Source: an uncultured Bacteroidaceae bacterium (lineage in GTDB: Bacteria > Bacteroidota > Bacteroidia > Bacteroidales > Bacteroidaceae). Taken from it: 64,000 nucleotides of DNA. The stretch spans positions 1 through 64,000 of the forward strand of contig CAJODY010000002.1 of NCBI GenBank assembly GCA_905233285.1, in the 5' to 3' direction. Shown in pieces: positions 13,929 to 22,692 of the stretch (its first letter is position 1; each line of letters opens with the position of its first letter). Made by a program: the position numbers and the translations under genes. Below the pieces are notes generated by a model that worked only from the letters and a program-made list of their open reading frames with translations, made no database searches and was not told the DNA's origin.

Positions 13929-16016
13929 TTATTTACTTTCAAACGTGAGATTCTCACCATCGGCACTTACTTCAATCTCCTTTTCACGATCGATTTCTCC
14001 ACTCAGCATCTTCTTCGACAGTTCATTGAGCATTTTCTCCTGAATAGCCCGTTTCACAGGCCTTGCTCCGAATTGCGGGTCGAAACCAACTTTGGCTATG
14101 AGGTCGATAGCTGCGTCGTTGACATGGAGTGAGATTCCGTTGTCGGCTACCATCTTGACTACACGGTCGATTTGCAGTTTGACAATCTGACGTATCTCTG
14201 CCTCGCCAAGCGGTGTGAAGTCGATTATCTCGTCAACTCGGTTGAGGAACTCAGGACGGAAGATGTTCATGAGTGATTCGCGTGGTGCATTGCTCGTCAT
14301 GATTATTATGGTGTTCTTGAAGTTTACGGTACGTCCCTTGTTATCGGTGAGTCGTCCGTCGTCAAGTACCTGGAGCAGCACATTGAACACATCGGGATGC
14401 GCTTTCTCTATCTCGTCGAACAGGACTACTGAGTATGGTTTGCGTCGTACGGCTTCGGTCAGCTGTCCGCCTTCCTCATATCCTATATATCCCGGAGGAG
14501 CTCCTACGAGTCGGCTCACCGTATGCTTCTCCTGATATTCTGACATATCGATACGTGTCATCATCGACTCGTCGTCGAAGAGGTAGTCGGCAAGTGCCTT
14601 TGCCAGTTCGGTCTTACCTACACCGGTAGTACCGAGGAAAATGAACGAACCGATAGGACGTTTCGGGTCTTGCAGACCGGCACGGCTACGGCGTACAGCA
14701 TCGCTTACAGCTTTTATGGCTTTATCCTGACCTATAACTCGCTTATGGAGTTCGCTTTCGAGGTTAAGCAGTTTCTTTCGTTCCGACATCTGCATCTTGC
14801 TGACAGGAATGCCGGTCCAACGGCTTACTACGTCGGCTATATCGTCGCTGGTCACTTCTTCCTTCACCATCGCATTGCCGTCCTGAGCTTCTGCCAGTTT
14901 CTGCTGGATGTTTTTTATATCCTCTTCGAGCCGCTGCAGTTTTCCGTAGCGTATCTCTGCTACTTTGGCATAGTCACCCATACGTTCTGCCTTGTCGGCT
15001 TCGAATTTCAGGTTTTCTATCTGCTGCTTGTCCGACTGAATCTGGTTGAGCAGAGCACGTTCGCCTTCCCACTTCTCTTTCTGCTTCTTCTCGTCGGCTT
15101 TCAGAGAGTCGATGATACGGTTCAGTTCGTCGAGTTTCTCTTTGTCGTTTTCACGCTTTATGGCTTCGCGTTCTATCTCCAGCTGTTTGATTCGGCGACT
15201 CAGTTCGTCGAGTGCTTCAGGCACAGAGTCACGTTCCATCCTCAGCTTTGCTGCTGCTTCATCCATAAGGTCGATTGCCTTATCCGGCAGAAAACGTTCG
15301 GTGATGTAACGGTTTGAGAGTTCGACAGCCGAGATGATAGCCTCATCCTTAATCCTCACTTTGTGGTGGTTCTCATATCGCTCCTTCAGTCCACGAAGTA
15401 TTGATATGCTTGACATCACATCCGGTTCGTCAACCATAACAGTCTGGAACCGGCGTTCGAGAGCTTTGTCCTTCTCGAAGTATTTCTGGTATTCGTCAAG
15501 TGTCGTGGCACCGATGCTGCGGAGTTCACCTCGTGCCAATGCTGGTTTGAGGATGTTGGCAGCGTCCATTGCTCCCTGAGTTTGTCCGGCACCTACCAAG
15601 GTATGTATCTCGTCAATAAACAGTATAATCTGTCCGTTGCTCTTCACTACGGCATTGATGACACCCTTCAGACGTTCCTCGAATTCACCCTGATATTTTG
15701 CACCGGCTATCAGTGCACCCATGTCAAGGCTATAGAGTTGTTTATCCTTAAGGTTGTCTGGTACGTCGCCTCGCAGTATTCGTCCTGCCAGTCCTTCGAC
15801 GATGGCGGTCTTACCAGTACCAGGTTCTCCTATCAGTATAGGGTTGTTCTTGGTGCGTCGCGACAGAATCTGCAGTATTCGTCGTATCTCTTCGTCACGA
15901 CCGATTACCGGATCCAGTTTGCCGTTCTTTGCGAGTTCGATAAGGTTGGTAGCATATTTCTCCAGAACCTCACGCTCGTCTTGTGGTTGATTTTGCTGAT
16001 TGTTGTTGAAGTTCGT
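13929..16016 (-). CDS. clpB: ClpB-type disaggregase lacking the N domain, no ATG start
   Basis: The frame encodes both AAA+ modules of ClpB: GEPGTGKT Walker A and [10 protein letters not shown]-type Walker B of NBD1, the coiled-coil middle domain with [22 protein letters not shown] of NBD2 and the C-terminal domain. The frame is open for only 695 codons (typical ClpB is about 860) after a TAA at 16017-16019. The track start at 15722 lies after Walker A and would destroy NBD1. The frame opens ACG AAC TTC AAC AAC, which resembles the ATG-AAC-TTC-AAC-AAC (MNFNN) start I remember for Bacteroidetes ClpB, then jumps to the linker. So the N domain (about 145 residues) is deleted and the initiator may have become ACG. 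Function as a heat-shock disaggregase with DnaK is plausible only if it is translated. Confidence 0.8.
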   Translation of the reverse strand, partial: TNFNNNQQNQPQDEREVLEKYATNLIELAKNGKLDPVIGRDEEIRRILQILSRRTKNNPILIGEPGTGKTAIVEGLAGRILRGDVPDNLKDKQLYSLDMGALIAGAKYQGEFEERLKGVINAVVKSNGQIILFIDEIHTLVGAGQTQGAMDAANILKPALARGELRSIGATTLDEYQKYFEKDKALERRFQTVMVDEPDVMSSISILRGLKERYENHHKVRIKDEAIISAVELSNRYITERFLPDKAIDLMDEAAAKLRMERDSVPEALDELSRRIKQLEIEREAIKRENDKEKLDELNRIIDSLKADEKKQKEKWEGERALLNQIQSDKQQIENLKFEADKAERMGDYAKVAEIRYGKLQRLEEDIKNIQQKLAEAQDGNAMVKEEVTSDDIADVVSRWTGIPVSKMQMSERKKLLNLESELHKRVIGQDKAIKAVSDAVRRSRAGLQDPKRPIGSFIFLGTTGVGKTELAKALADYLFDDESMMTRIDMSEYQEKHTVSRLVGAPPGYIGYEEGGQLTEAVRRKPYSVVLFDEIEKAHPDVFNVLLQVLDDGRLTDNKGRTVNFKNTIIIMTSNAPRESLMNIFRPEFLNRVDEIIDFTPLGEAEIRQIVKLQIDRVVKMVADNGISLHVNDAAIDLIAKVGFDPQFGARPVKRAIQEKMLNELSKKMLSGEIDREKEIEVSADGENLTFESK

Positions 16017-16056
16017 TTAACAATTCTGCCTCGCTTCGCAAACAATCGTTGTTCCA

Positions 16057-16104
16057 CGGCAAAAACAAACGACAAATCGTCACATCTTGCATGACAATTT
16101 GTCG
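16057..16104 (-). promoter_or_regulatory. Operator-like inverted repeat and promoter upstream of clpB
   Basis: CGACAAATCGTCA (16070-16082) and TGACAATTTGTCG (16092-16104) form 13-bp arms, one mismatch, with a 9-nt spacer. On the minus strand a -7-like TGTTTTTGC follows immediately. The arm-N9-arm layout is like CIRCE, but the sequence is not CIRCE. It is probably a repressor site controlling clpB. Confidence 0.5.
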
Positions 16105-16135
16105 CTATATTGCTAAAAACTAATAACTAAAGAAC

Positions 16136-17467
16136 TTATTCCCCTTCTTGTTCTTCTTCCTCTTCTTCCGGGAAAATAAGGTCGAGTGCAGCCTTGAGCA
16201 GAGTCTCTTCCTCGTCGCCATACTCTTTCATCGAGAGTAGGTAAGTTGAAGAATTTTCGCTTATTGATGATTGTGGAGAGAATGCTCCATACGAATGGTT
16301 TCCTGTAGCATCGGATACATAGCATACGGCAGGGAAGAGTCTGTGACCATAGCCCTCACCTATGAACTCAGTCATCACGTTCTGTCCCTTAGTTTTTTCT
16401 CCGATGAGTATCACATTATCTTCACCCAGAGTGAGTTGCAGAGCCCTGATGAGCCATTCGGCTGCCCCCTGTGTATAGTTGCTTGTAATAATATAAATAC
16501 GTTGCAGCTCCATACTGCCTACCGACGAGTCGTACTTATATATGGTGTTATTGCCGGAGTAGCGGCTGTTCCATTCGGTCTGTGCAAATACTTCCGACTT
16601 CTTGTCGGTAGGCACTATATAGCTTGCCAGACGGTGGCCCATCTCTACAGTACCGTGATTGCAAAGTCGCAAATCGAGAACCATCTCCTGCGGATTGTCT
16701 GCTTTCAGTGCAGTGAGCTTGGTATCCATGTCGTTCAGGAATATATTACTTGCCGACTGTGTCTCATACGGTTGCGGCACTAAGCGCGTAGCCAGCAGAT
16801 ATGCTACGTTTGTTGCGTCCCTGGTTATGGTTTTTGAACATGGGAAAGCAGGTTCCACAATTGTTTTTGAGGGCTGAAGCGTGACCTTTGTAGTGTCTTC
16901 CCAGTAGTATTCACCAGTCTCCAGAGTGCCAAGGTGGTGGAATATGATTTCGTGACTGGTTCCCTCCTTCAGGTTCTTGGTGGCTACCGATGCCGTCATC
17001 CTTGTGCCGTCCACTTCTGAAATGAAGCAGTTGCGATGTAGTCCGGCTTCTGCGGCTGGTGAACCATTTACGACGTATGTCACTCTGGCAAATGTTCTTG
17101 ATGTGGCTTTTGTGGGGTCGGTGATTGTTGTGAAATCCATGCCGTAGGAATCGAGCCGATTGAAATTGCCACGTTCATAGGGGTCGGTCAGTGCGCTGTC
17201 TATCTGACAATACGACCATGAGTCGTTCTGATTGACCGATTTGGTAATAGTCGAGAAAAACTTTGTGAGGGTATAGAAATACGCCTTGTAGTTTTGTTCT
17301 GGAATCAGGTCGCCCCACAGGTATTTATCCCTCATCTGGTTCATCACCCACGTGTTGTGCTCCGTCAGCTCCTCGTATTCATGACTGCGGTCTTCACCCT
17401 TACATGCCAAAAGGAGTAGGGCGGCAAGCACTACTGCGGTCAGATATTTATATGAGATTTTATTCAT
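16136..17467 (-). CDS. S41-family (C-terminal processing) protease homologue, catalytic residues missing
   Basis: The 443-residue lipoprotein (lipobox LLLAC, Cys 22) has a PDZ-like region (GSPAAEAGLHRNCFISEVDG) and an S41 domain. Where active Bacteroidetes members read about TASASEL and GEKTxGKN, this one reads TQGAAEW and GEKTKGQN, so both the nucleophilic Ser and the general-base Lys are replaced. I therefore predict an envelope pseudoprotease that binds rather than cuts peptides. The C-terminus is an acidic tail (FPEEEEEEQEGE). Its ATG overlaps the end of rlmH by 8 nt, so it is translationally coupled. Confidence 0.8.
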   Translation of the reverse strand: MNKISYKYLTAVVLAALLLLACKGEDRSHEYEELTEHNTWVMNQMRDKYLWGDLIPEQNYKAYFYTLTKFFSTITKSVNQNDSWSYCQIDSALTDPYERGNFNRLDSYGMDFTTITDPTKATSRTFARVTYVVNGSPAAEAGLHRNCFISEVDGTRMTASVATKNLKEGTSHEIIFHHLGTLETGEYYWEDTTKVTLQPSKTIVEPAFPCSKTITRDATNVAYLLATRLVPQPYETQSASNIFLNDMDTKLTALKADNPQEMVLDLRLCNHGTVEMGHRLASYIVPTDKKSEVFAQTEWNSRYSGNNTIYKYDSSVGSMELQRIYIITSNYTQGAAEWLIRALQLTLGEDNVILIGEKTKGQNVMTEFIGEGYGHRLFPAVCYVSDATGNHSYGAFSPQSSISENSSTYLLSMKEYGDEEETLLKAALDLIFPEEEEEEQEGE

Positions 17468-17933
17468 GATGATATGGTTCGTTCTTTATTATCGTCATTG
17501 CCCTGTATAGCTGTTCGGTGAAGATGAGACGTATCATCTGATGCGAGAAAGTCATCTTCGACACACTGAGCATCTCTTGTTTCCTGTCATAAACGTCCTT
17601 TGCGAATCCGTACGGACCACCGATGACAAATACCAACCGCTTTCCTACGGTCTGCTGACGTTTCTCTATCCAGTCGGCAAAGTCCACGCTTCTCATTTCC
17701 CTACCTCTCTCGTCGAGCAGAACTACATAATCGCTGCTTTGCAACTGCTTCATTATCAGTTCTCCTTCGGCTTGTTTCTGTTGCTCCATGGAGAGCGACT
17801 TTGTATTCTTCAGTTCGGGTATAGTCACCATCTCAAAGGGTACGTAATGCGTCACCCTCTCTGCATAGTCACTGATAAGTGTCGTCAGTTCCTTACCCAC
17901 GGTCTTGCCTACAACAAGCAGCGTTATCTTCAT
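17460..17933 (-). CDS. rlmH: 23S rRNA (pseudouridine1915-N3)-methyltransferase RlmH
   Basis: The 157-residue SPOUT methyltransferase matches RlmH over its full length (MKITLLVVGK at the start, LDERGREM, FVIGGPYGF and SVSKMTFSHQMIRLIFTEQLYRA). It methylates pseudouridine 1915 in helix 69 of 23S rRNA using AdoMet. It lies between relA and the S41 homologue in one operon, starting 6 nt after the relA stop. Confidence 0.95.
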   Translation of the reverse strand: MKITLLVVGKTVGKELTTLISDYAERVTHYVPFEMVTIPELKNTKSLSMEQQKQAEGELIMKQLQSSDYVVLLDERGREMRSVDFADWIEKRQQTVGKRLVFVIGGPYGFAKDVYDRKQEMLSVSKMTFSHQMIRLIFTEQLYRAMTIIKNEPYHHE

Positions 17934-17939
17934 CTCCTT

Positions 17940-20150
17940 CTATCTCGAAATGTTTTTTATTCCCTTCACAGCCTTCAGCTTCTTTATCAGCTGCTCTATC
18001 TGCTTGTTGTCATCAATCATGACGGTCAGAGTACCCGAGAACAGTCCGTCCTCACTGCTCTGGATGCTTATACCTCGCATCGTGATGTTCTTCTCCTTGT
18101 TGATGACCGACGTCAGGTTGTTTACTATGCCGATATCATCGTTTCCCACAACATGCAGTATTACGGCATACTGGCTGCTTCCCTTACCAGCCCATTGTGC
18201 TCGGATTACCCTGTAGCTCATTCTCTCTTTCAGCCTCTCGGCATTCGGACAGTTAGTGCGGTGTATCTTAATACCTCGGTTTATCGTCACAAATCCGAAT
18301 ACATCGTCGCCGTATATAGGGTTGCAGCACTTGGCAAGTGAATACTCCACACCCTTCACGCTGTTGTCGATGACCAGCACGTCGCCGCTGCTCTGAGCCA
18401 GTTCGTCAGTCACATTCCTTACAAATCCGTCGGCACTTCTGTTCTCCGTCGTGTATTGTGCAGGATTAGCTTCGCGGTCAGTCTGTTCCTTATATTTTTC
18501 TACTATATATCCGCTATCGATTACTCCGTCCGAGATGGCACGGTAGAAATCGTTCATCTGCTTGTATCCCAGCTTCTTCACCATCCTCATCATCGTACCC
18601 TCATCGGGTTCAATCTTGTGGTGCTTGAACTTCCTCTCCAGGTCTTCCTTGGCAAATGCAGCGTTCTTTGCTTCCTGCTCGTGCAGACTCTGTCTTATTT
18701 TATTCCTTGCCTTGGCGGTTACTGCAAAGTTGAGCCAGTCGCGTTTCGGAATCTGCTTGTTCGATGTCAGAATCTCCACCTGGTCGCCACTCTGCAGTCG
18801 GGTATATATCGGAACATTCTTTCCGTTTACCAGACCACCGATACATTTGCATCCTATATTCGTATGAATGTGGAATGCAAAGTCGAGCACCGTTGCTCCC
18901 TTCTGCAGTTTGAATAGGTCGCCTTTCGGAGTGAATACAAACACCTCGTCAGAGTATAAATCAACCTTAAACTGATTGATTAACTGTTCGTCGCTTGTAG
19001 TCTGATTTTCAAGTGCTGAACGTACATCTTTCAGCCATTCCTCCAACTTAGTTCCGGAGTCCTTTACACCCTTATATCTCCAGTGGGCTGCAAGTCCTCG
19101 TTCTGCCACTTCGTCCATCCTCTCCGTACGGATTTGCACCTCTACCCACTTACCTTCCGGACCCATCACCGTGATGTGCAGACTCTCATATCCGTTCGAT
19201 TTCGGCACACTCAGCCAGTCCCTCATTCGTTTCGGGTTAGGGCGGTACATATCAGTCACGATTGAGAACACCTGCCAGCATTCCAGCTTCTCATTTTCCT
19301 TCTTGCTGTCCAGAATCACACGGATGGCAAACAAATCGTATATGCCTTCAAACTGACACTTCTGCTTCTGCATCTTCTGCCATATCGAGTGTATGCTCTT
19401 AGTTCTGCACTTTATGTGGAAATGCAGGTTGGCAGCCTTCAGTTTTTCCTCTATCGGCCCGATGAAATTGGCTATATACCTGTCTCTCGAAGCACGTGTC
19501 TCGTTCAGCTTCTCCTTAATCATGTAATAGACGTCGGGCTTCAGATACTTCAGGCTCAAGTCCTCCAGTTCCCTCTTTATCAGGTACAGACCCAGCTTAT
19601 GAGCCAGTGGGGCATACAGCACACTAGCCTCGTTAGCCACCTTCCGGCGTTCCTCCTCCGTGCCCTTATTCTTTATCTGCCGCATCAGGTTCACCCTGTT
19701 GGCAATGATGATGAAGATGACACGCATGTCCTCGGCAAACGAAAGGATGAGGTCGCGGAAATTCTCCGTCTCCACCACCGGTGTCTTCTGGTATATCTCG
19801 TTCACCTTGTTCAGTCCGGCTACGATGCTTGCCACCTCCTGACCGAACACACGTTTCACCTTCTCCTTGTCCTTCTCCACATAGTTATGAATCATCACAG
19901 CCAACAGACTGGCACGGTTCAGTCCTATCTCCTCAGCCAGTATTACAGCCGTCTGCAAGTCGAAGAGTAGGGGATGCAGCCCGAAAGCGTCGCGTTGCAG
20001 CTGTCCCCTCTCCGCAGCCTGCTGCAGCAGAGTCCTCACGTTGTTCAGGTCTTCAGCCTGAAACGTGTCCTCTGCAATAGATTGCAGACGTTTGAATTCC
20101 TCCCTCAGCAGTTGCTGTTCAGCCGTAGTCAGTCCTGTGCTATTATTCAT
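17940..20150 (-). CDS. relA: RelA/SpoT-family (p)ppGpp synthetase
   Basis: The start is ATG 20150 (MNNSTGLTTAEQQLL); the track start at 20204 reads MGIGNWELFG, which is translated heptamer repeat and promoter. At 736 residues it has the full RSH layout: N-terminal HD region, synthetase (YDLFAIRVILD, PKSNGYESLHITV, EVQIRTERMDEVAERGLAAHW), TGS and C-terminal ACT. In the hydrolase half the canonical HD reads HN (MIHNYVEKD) and the later DRxxNMR motif reads NRVNLMR, so hydrolase activity is probably lost and the enzyme makes but does not degrade (p)ppGpp. Another hydrolase would be needed elsewhere in the genome. Confidence 0.9.
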   Translation of the reverse strand: MNNSTGLTTAEQQLLREEFKRLQSIAEDTFQAEDLNNVRTLLQQAAERGQLQRDAFGLHPLLFDLQTAVILAEEIGLNRASLLAVMIHNYVEKDKEKVKRVFGQEVASIVAGLNKVNEIYQKTPVVETENFRDLILSFAEDMRVIFIIIANRVNLMRQIKNKGTEEERRKVANEASVLYAPLAHKLGLYLIKRELEDLSLKYLKPDVYYMIKEKLNETRASRDRYIANFIGPIEEKLKAANLHFHIKCRTKSIHSIWQKMQKQKCQFEGIYDLFAIRVILDSKKENEKLECWQVFSIVTDMYRPNPKRMRDWLSVPKSNGYESLHITVMGPEGKWVEVQIRTERMDEVAERGLAAHWRYKGVKDSGTKLEEWLKDVRSALENQTTSDEQLINQFKVDLYSDEVFVFTPKGDLFKLQKGATVLDFAFHIHTNIGCKCIGGLVNGKNVPIYTRLQSGDQVEILTSNKQIPKRDWLNFAVTAKARNKIRQSLHEQEAKNAAFAKEDLERKFKHHKIEPDEGTMMRMVKKLGYKQMNDFYRAISDGVIDSGYIVEKYKEQTDREANPAQYTTENRSADGFVRNVTDELAQSSGDVLVIDNSVKGVEYSLAKCCNPIYGDDVFGFVTINRGIKIHRTNCPNAERLKERMSYRVIRAQWAGKGSSQYAVILHVVGNDDIGIVNNLTSVINKEKNITMRGISIQSSEDGLFSGTLTVMIDDNKQIEQLIKKLKAVKGIKNISR

Positions 20151-20167
20151 GTTGCAATAATTTTGCG

Positions 20168-20197
20168 CAAAAATACCAAATAATTCCCAATTCCCAA
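20168..20197 (-). promoter_or_regulatory. Promoter of relA using a heptamer-array TTG
   Basis: On the minus strand TATTTTTG (20168-20175) is the -7 box, and a TTG supplied by the GGGAATT heptamer array lies exactly 19 nt upstream (20195-20197). TTG recurs every 7 bp in the array. Confidence 0.5.
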
Positions 20198-20216
20198 TTC
20201 CCAATTCCTAATTAAT
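20182..20216. repeat. Heptamer array AATTCCC (about 5 units)
   Basis: AATTCCC x3, AATTCCT and AATTAAT in perfect 7-bp register. It lies between the divergent relA and aminotransferase promoters. Confidence 0.9.
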
Positions 20217-20219
20217 TGC

Positions 20220-20227
20220 TAACTTTG
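20220..20227 (+). promoter_or_regulatory. -7 box of the aminotransferase operon
   Basis: TAACTTTG followed by C, 21 bp before the ATG at 20249. The heptamer array occupies the -33 region on this strand but offers no TTG. Confidence 0.5.
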
Positions 20228-20248
20228 CACGAAATTTTAATATCTATT

Positions 20249-21448
20249 ATGCCTAAAATCTCTATTCGTGGCACAGAAATGCCCTCATCGCCTATCCGAA
20301 AGCTGGCTCCGCTGGCTGAGGCTGCAAAGCGTCGCGGCGTTCATGTTTACCACCTCAATATCGGACAGCCCGACCTGCCCACACCTCAAGTAGCCATCGA
20401 TGCAATCAAGAACATCGACCGCAAGGTGCTCGAATACAGTCCTTCGCAGGGCTATCGTTCCTATCGCGAAAAACTGGTTCACTACTACGCCAAATACGAT
20501 ATCAACCTCACAGCCGACGACATCATCATCACTTCCGGTGGTTCCGAGGCAGTGCTCTTCTCGTTCCTTGCATGTCTCAATCCGGGTGACGAGATTATCG
20601 TACCCGAACCGGCATACGCCAACTACATGGCATTTGCCATATCTGCCGGAGCCGTCATCCGCACCATAGCTACTACCATCGAGGAAGGATTCTCATTGCC
20701 GAAGGTGGAGAAGTTCGAGGAGCTCATCAACGAGCGTACCCGTGCCATCCTCATCTGCAATCCGAACAACCCTACGGGCTATCTCTATACACGTCGTGAA
20801 ATGAATCAGATTCGCGACCTCGTCAAGAAGTACGACCTCTACCTCTTCTCCGACGAAGTATATCGCGAATTCATCTATACCGGTTCGCCCTACATCTCGG
20901 CTTGCCATCTTGAAGGCATCGAGCAGAACGTAGTGCTCATCGACTCCGTCAGCAAGCGCTACTCCGAGTGTGGTATCCGCATCGGAGCACTCATCACCAA
21001 GAACCCCGAAATCCGTAAGGCAGTGATGAAATTCTGTCAGGCTCGACTCTCTCCGCCACTCATCGGACAGATAGCAGCCGAAGCCAGTCTCGACGCCCCG
21101 GAGGAATACACACGCGAAGTCTATGACGAATACGTAGAGCGACGCAAATGCCTCATCGATGGACTCAACCGCATCCCCGGAGTCTATTCTCCAATCCCTA
21201 TGGGAGCATTCTACACCGTAGCGAAACTGCCCGTTGACGACTGCGAGAAATTCTGTGCCTGGTGTCTCGAAAGCTTCAACTACGAAGGCGAGACAGTCAT
21301 GATGGCACCGGCATCCGGATTCTATACAACCCCTGGAGCGGGCAAGAACGAAGTGCGTATAGCCTACGTACTCAAGAAGGAAGACCTCGTCCGTGCCCTC
21401 TTCGTACTCCGTAAGGCACTAGAGGCATATCCTGGCAGAACAGAATGA
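20249..21448 (+). CDS. Class I/II PLP-dependent aminotransferase
   Basis: The start is ATG 20249 (MPKISIRGTEMPSSPIRKL); the track start at 20216 lies upstream of the -7 box. The 399-residue enzyme has the fold-type I signature: NIGQPDLPTP, ICNPNNPTG, SDEVYREF, DSVSKRYSECGIRIG with the PLP Lys, and a C-terminal RIAYV block. It resembles aspartate/aromatic-type aminotransferases; the exact amino donor is not evident. First gene of a tightly packed operon; its last codons overlap the permease start by 4 nt. Confidence 0.88.
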   Translation: MPKISIRGTEMPSSPIRKLAPLAEAAKRRGVHVYHLNIGQPDLPTPQVAIDAIKNIDRKVLEYSPSQGYRSYREKLVHYYAKYDINLTADDIIITSGGSEAVLFSFLACLNPGDEIIVPEPAYANYMAFAISAGAVIRTIATTIEEGFSLPKVEKFEELINERTRAILICNPNNPTGYLYTRREMNQIRDLVKKYDLYLFSDEVYREFIYTGSPYISACHLEGIEQNVVLIDSVSKRYSECGIRIGALITKNPEIRKAVMKFCQARLSPPLIGQIAAEASLDAPEEYTREVYDEYVERRKCLIDGLNRIPGVYSPIPMGAFYTVAKLPVDDCEKFCAWCLESFNYEGETVMMAPASGFYTTPGAGKNEVRIAYVLKKEDLVRALFVLRKALEAYPGRTE

Positions 21449-22692
21449 AATTCGATATATTCATAGCACGGAAACTATATTCAGATGACAGTGAGGGCGG
21501 GAAGAGATTTTCTCGCCCTGCTGTTCGCATAGCCCTTGCAGGCATAGCCATCGGTATAGCCGTCATGATTATATCCCTCTCCGTCGTACTTGGATTCAAA
21601 CGCGAGGTAGCCAACAAAGTCACAGGCTTTGCCTCCCACGTCCAGCTCCTTTCCCTTTCCTACGACTCCAACCGTCAGATGCTGCCAGTCATCACCGGCG
21701 ACAGCCTCCTCAGCGTCGTCCGCAGCTTTCCAGATGTTGACCACGTCCAGTCCTTCGCACTGAAGATGGGACTGCTCAAGACCTCCTCCGACTTCTGCGG
21801 CATCACCTTCAAGGGCCTGCCTGCCGACTACGACACCACATTCCTCCATCAGTCGCTCGTCAGCGGTTCCATGCCGCGTCCTTCTGCCGACGGCATACCG
21901 CAGCTCCTGCTGTCGCAGACCACAGCCCGCAAGCTCCAGCTCCGTCAGGGCGACCGCGTCTTTGCCTACTTCCTCTCCAACGAGTCGATGCGTGCCCGGC
22001 GCTTCACCGTCTGCGGCATCTTCCAGACCAACATGACCGAATACGACTCCAACTACGCCATCACCGACCTCGCCACCGTGCAGCGTCTCAACGGATGGTC
22101 GGCAGACGAGACGAGCGGTTATGAAATCACCGTTCGCGACTTCTCTCGGGTCAACGATGTAGCCTTCGACATGGCACTTTCCATCAACAACCGTCCCGAC
22201 CATCGTGGCGTATCCTACGGCGTATTCAGCATTCGCGAACTCGCACCACACACCTTCTCGTGGCTTGCTGTGCTCGACATGAACGTCGTCATGATTATCA
22301 TTCTGATGATATGCGTCAGCATCTTCACCATCGTCAGCGGACTCCTCATCATCATGCTCGACAAGATAAACATGATAGGCACACTCAAATCGCTCGGAGC
22401 CACCGACTTCACCATCCGACGCATCTTCATCTCCTTCTCCGTCATGCTCGTAGGCAAGGGACTCATCATCGGCAACGTAGCTGGACTCCTCCTCTGCTAC
22501 CTCCAGCACTGGTTCCATCTCGTTTCCCTTGATGCGTCCGTCTATTACATCTCCTACGTACCCATACAGCTCAACTATCCCTACATACTCCTGCTCAACC
22601 TTCTCACCATACTCATCACCTCGCTCGTCATCATAGGCTCGTCCCACCTCATAAGTGTGTCAAACCCCACAAAAACCATGCGCTATGAGTAA
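21445..22692 (+). CDS. LolC/LolE-type ABC transporter permease (FtsX family)
   Basis: The 415-residue protein has one N-terminal membrane helix (ALAGIAIGIAVMIISLSVVLG), a large periplasmic domain and three C-terminal helices, the arrangement of LolC/E and MacB-FtsX permeases. KSLGATDFTIRRIF is the coupling-type motif. It probably extracts lipoproteins or lipids from the inner membrane with an ATPase encoded elsewhere, since no ABC ATPase is adjacent. ATGA overlap with the aminotransferase and an 8-nt overlap with the next gene show coupling. Confidence 0.88.
   Translation: MKFDIFIARKLYSDDSEGGKRFSRPAVRIALAGIAIGIAVMIISLSVVLGFKREVANKVTGFASHVQLLSLSYDSNRQMLPVITGDSLLSVVRSFPDVDHVQSFALKMGLLKTSSDFCGITFKGLPADYDTTFLHQSLVSGSMPRPSADGIPQLLLSQTTARKLQLRQGDRVFAYFLSNESMRARRFTVCGIFQTNMTEYDSNYAITDLATVQRLNGWSADETSGYEITVRDFSRVNDVAFDMALSINNRPDHRGVSYGVFSIRELAPHTFSWLAVLDMNVVMIIILMICVSIFTIVSGLLIIMLDKINMIGTLKSLGATDFTIRRIFISFSVMLVGKGLIIGNVAGLLLCYLQHWFHLVSLDASVYYISYVPIQLNYPYILLLNLLTILITSLVIIGSSHLISVSNPTKTMRYE

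Noticed and set aside
15722-16094. ClpB start at 15722 (track) or at the ATG near 16092
   Set aside because: The first lies after the NBD1 Walker A motif, the second is in another frame; neither gives a complete ClpB.
16070-16104. Classical CIRCE/HrcA operator
   Set aside because: The spacer length is 9 nt, but the arm sequence does not match TTAGCACTC/GAGTGCTAA.
21481-22647. 388-aa ORF on the minus strand opposite the LolC/E-like permease
   Set aside because: The antisense of membrane-helix codons produces long open frames; no domain or start signal.
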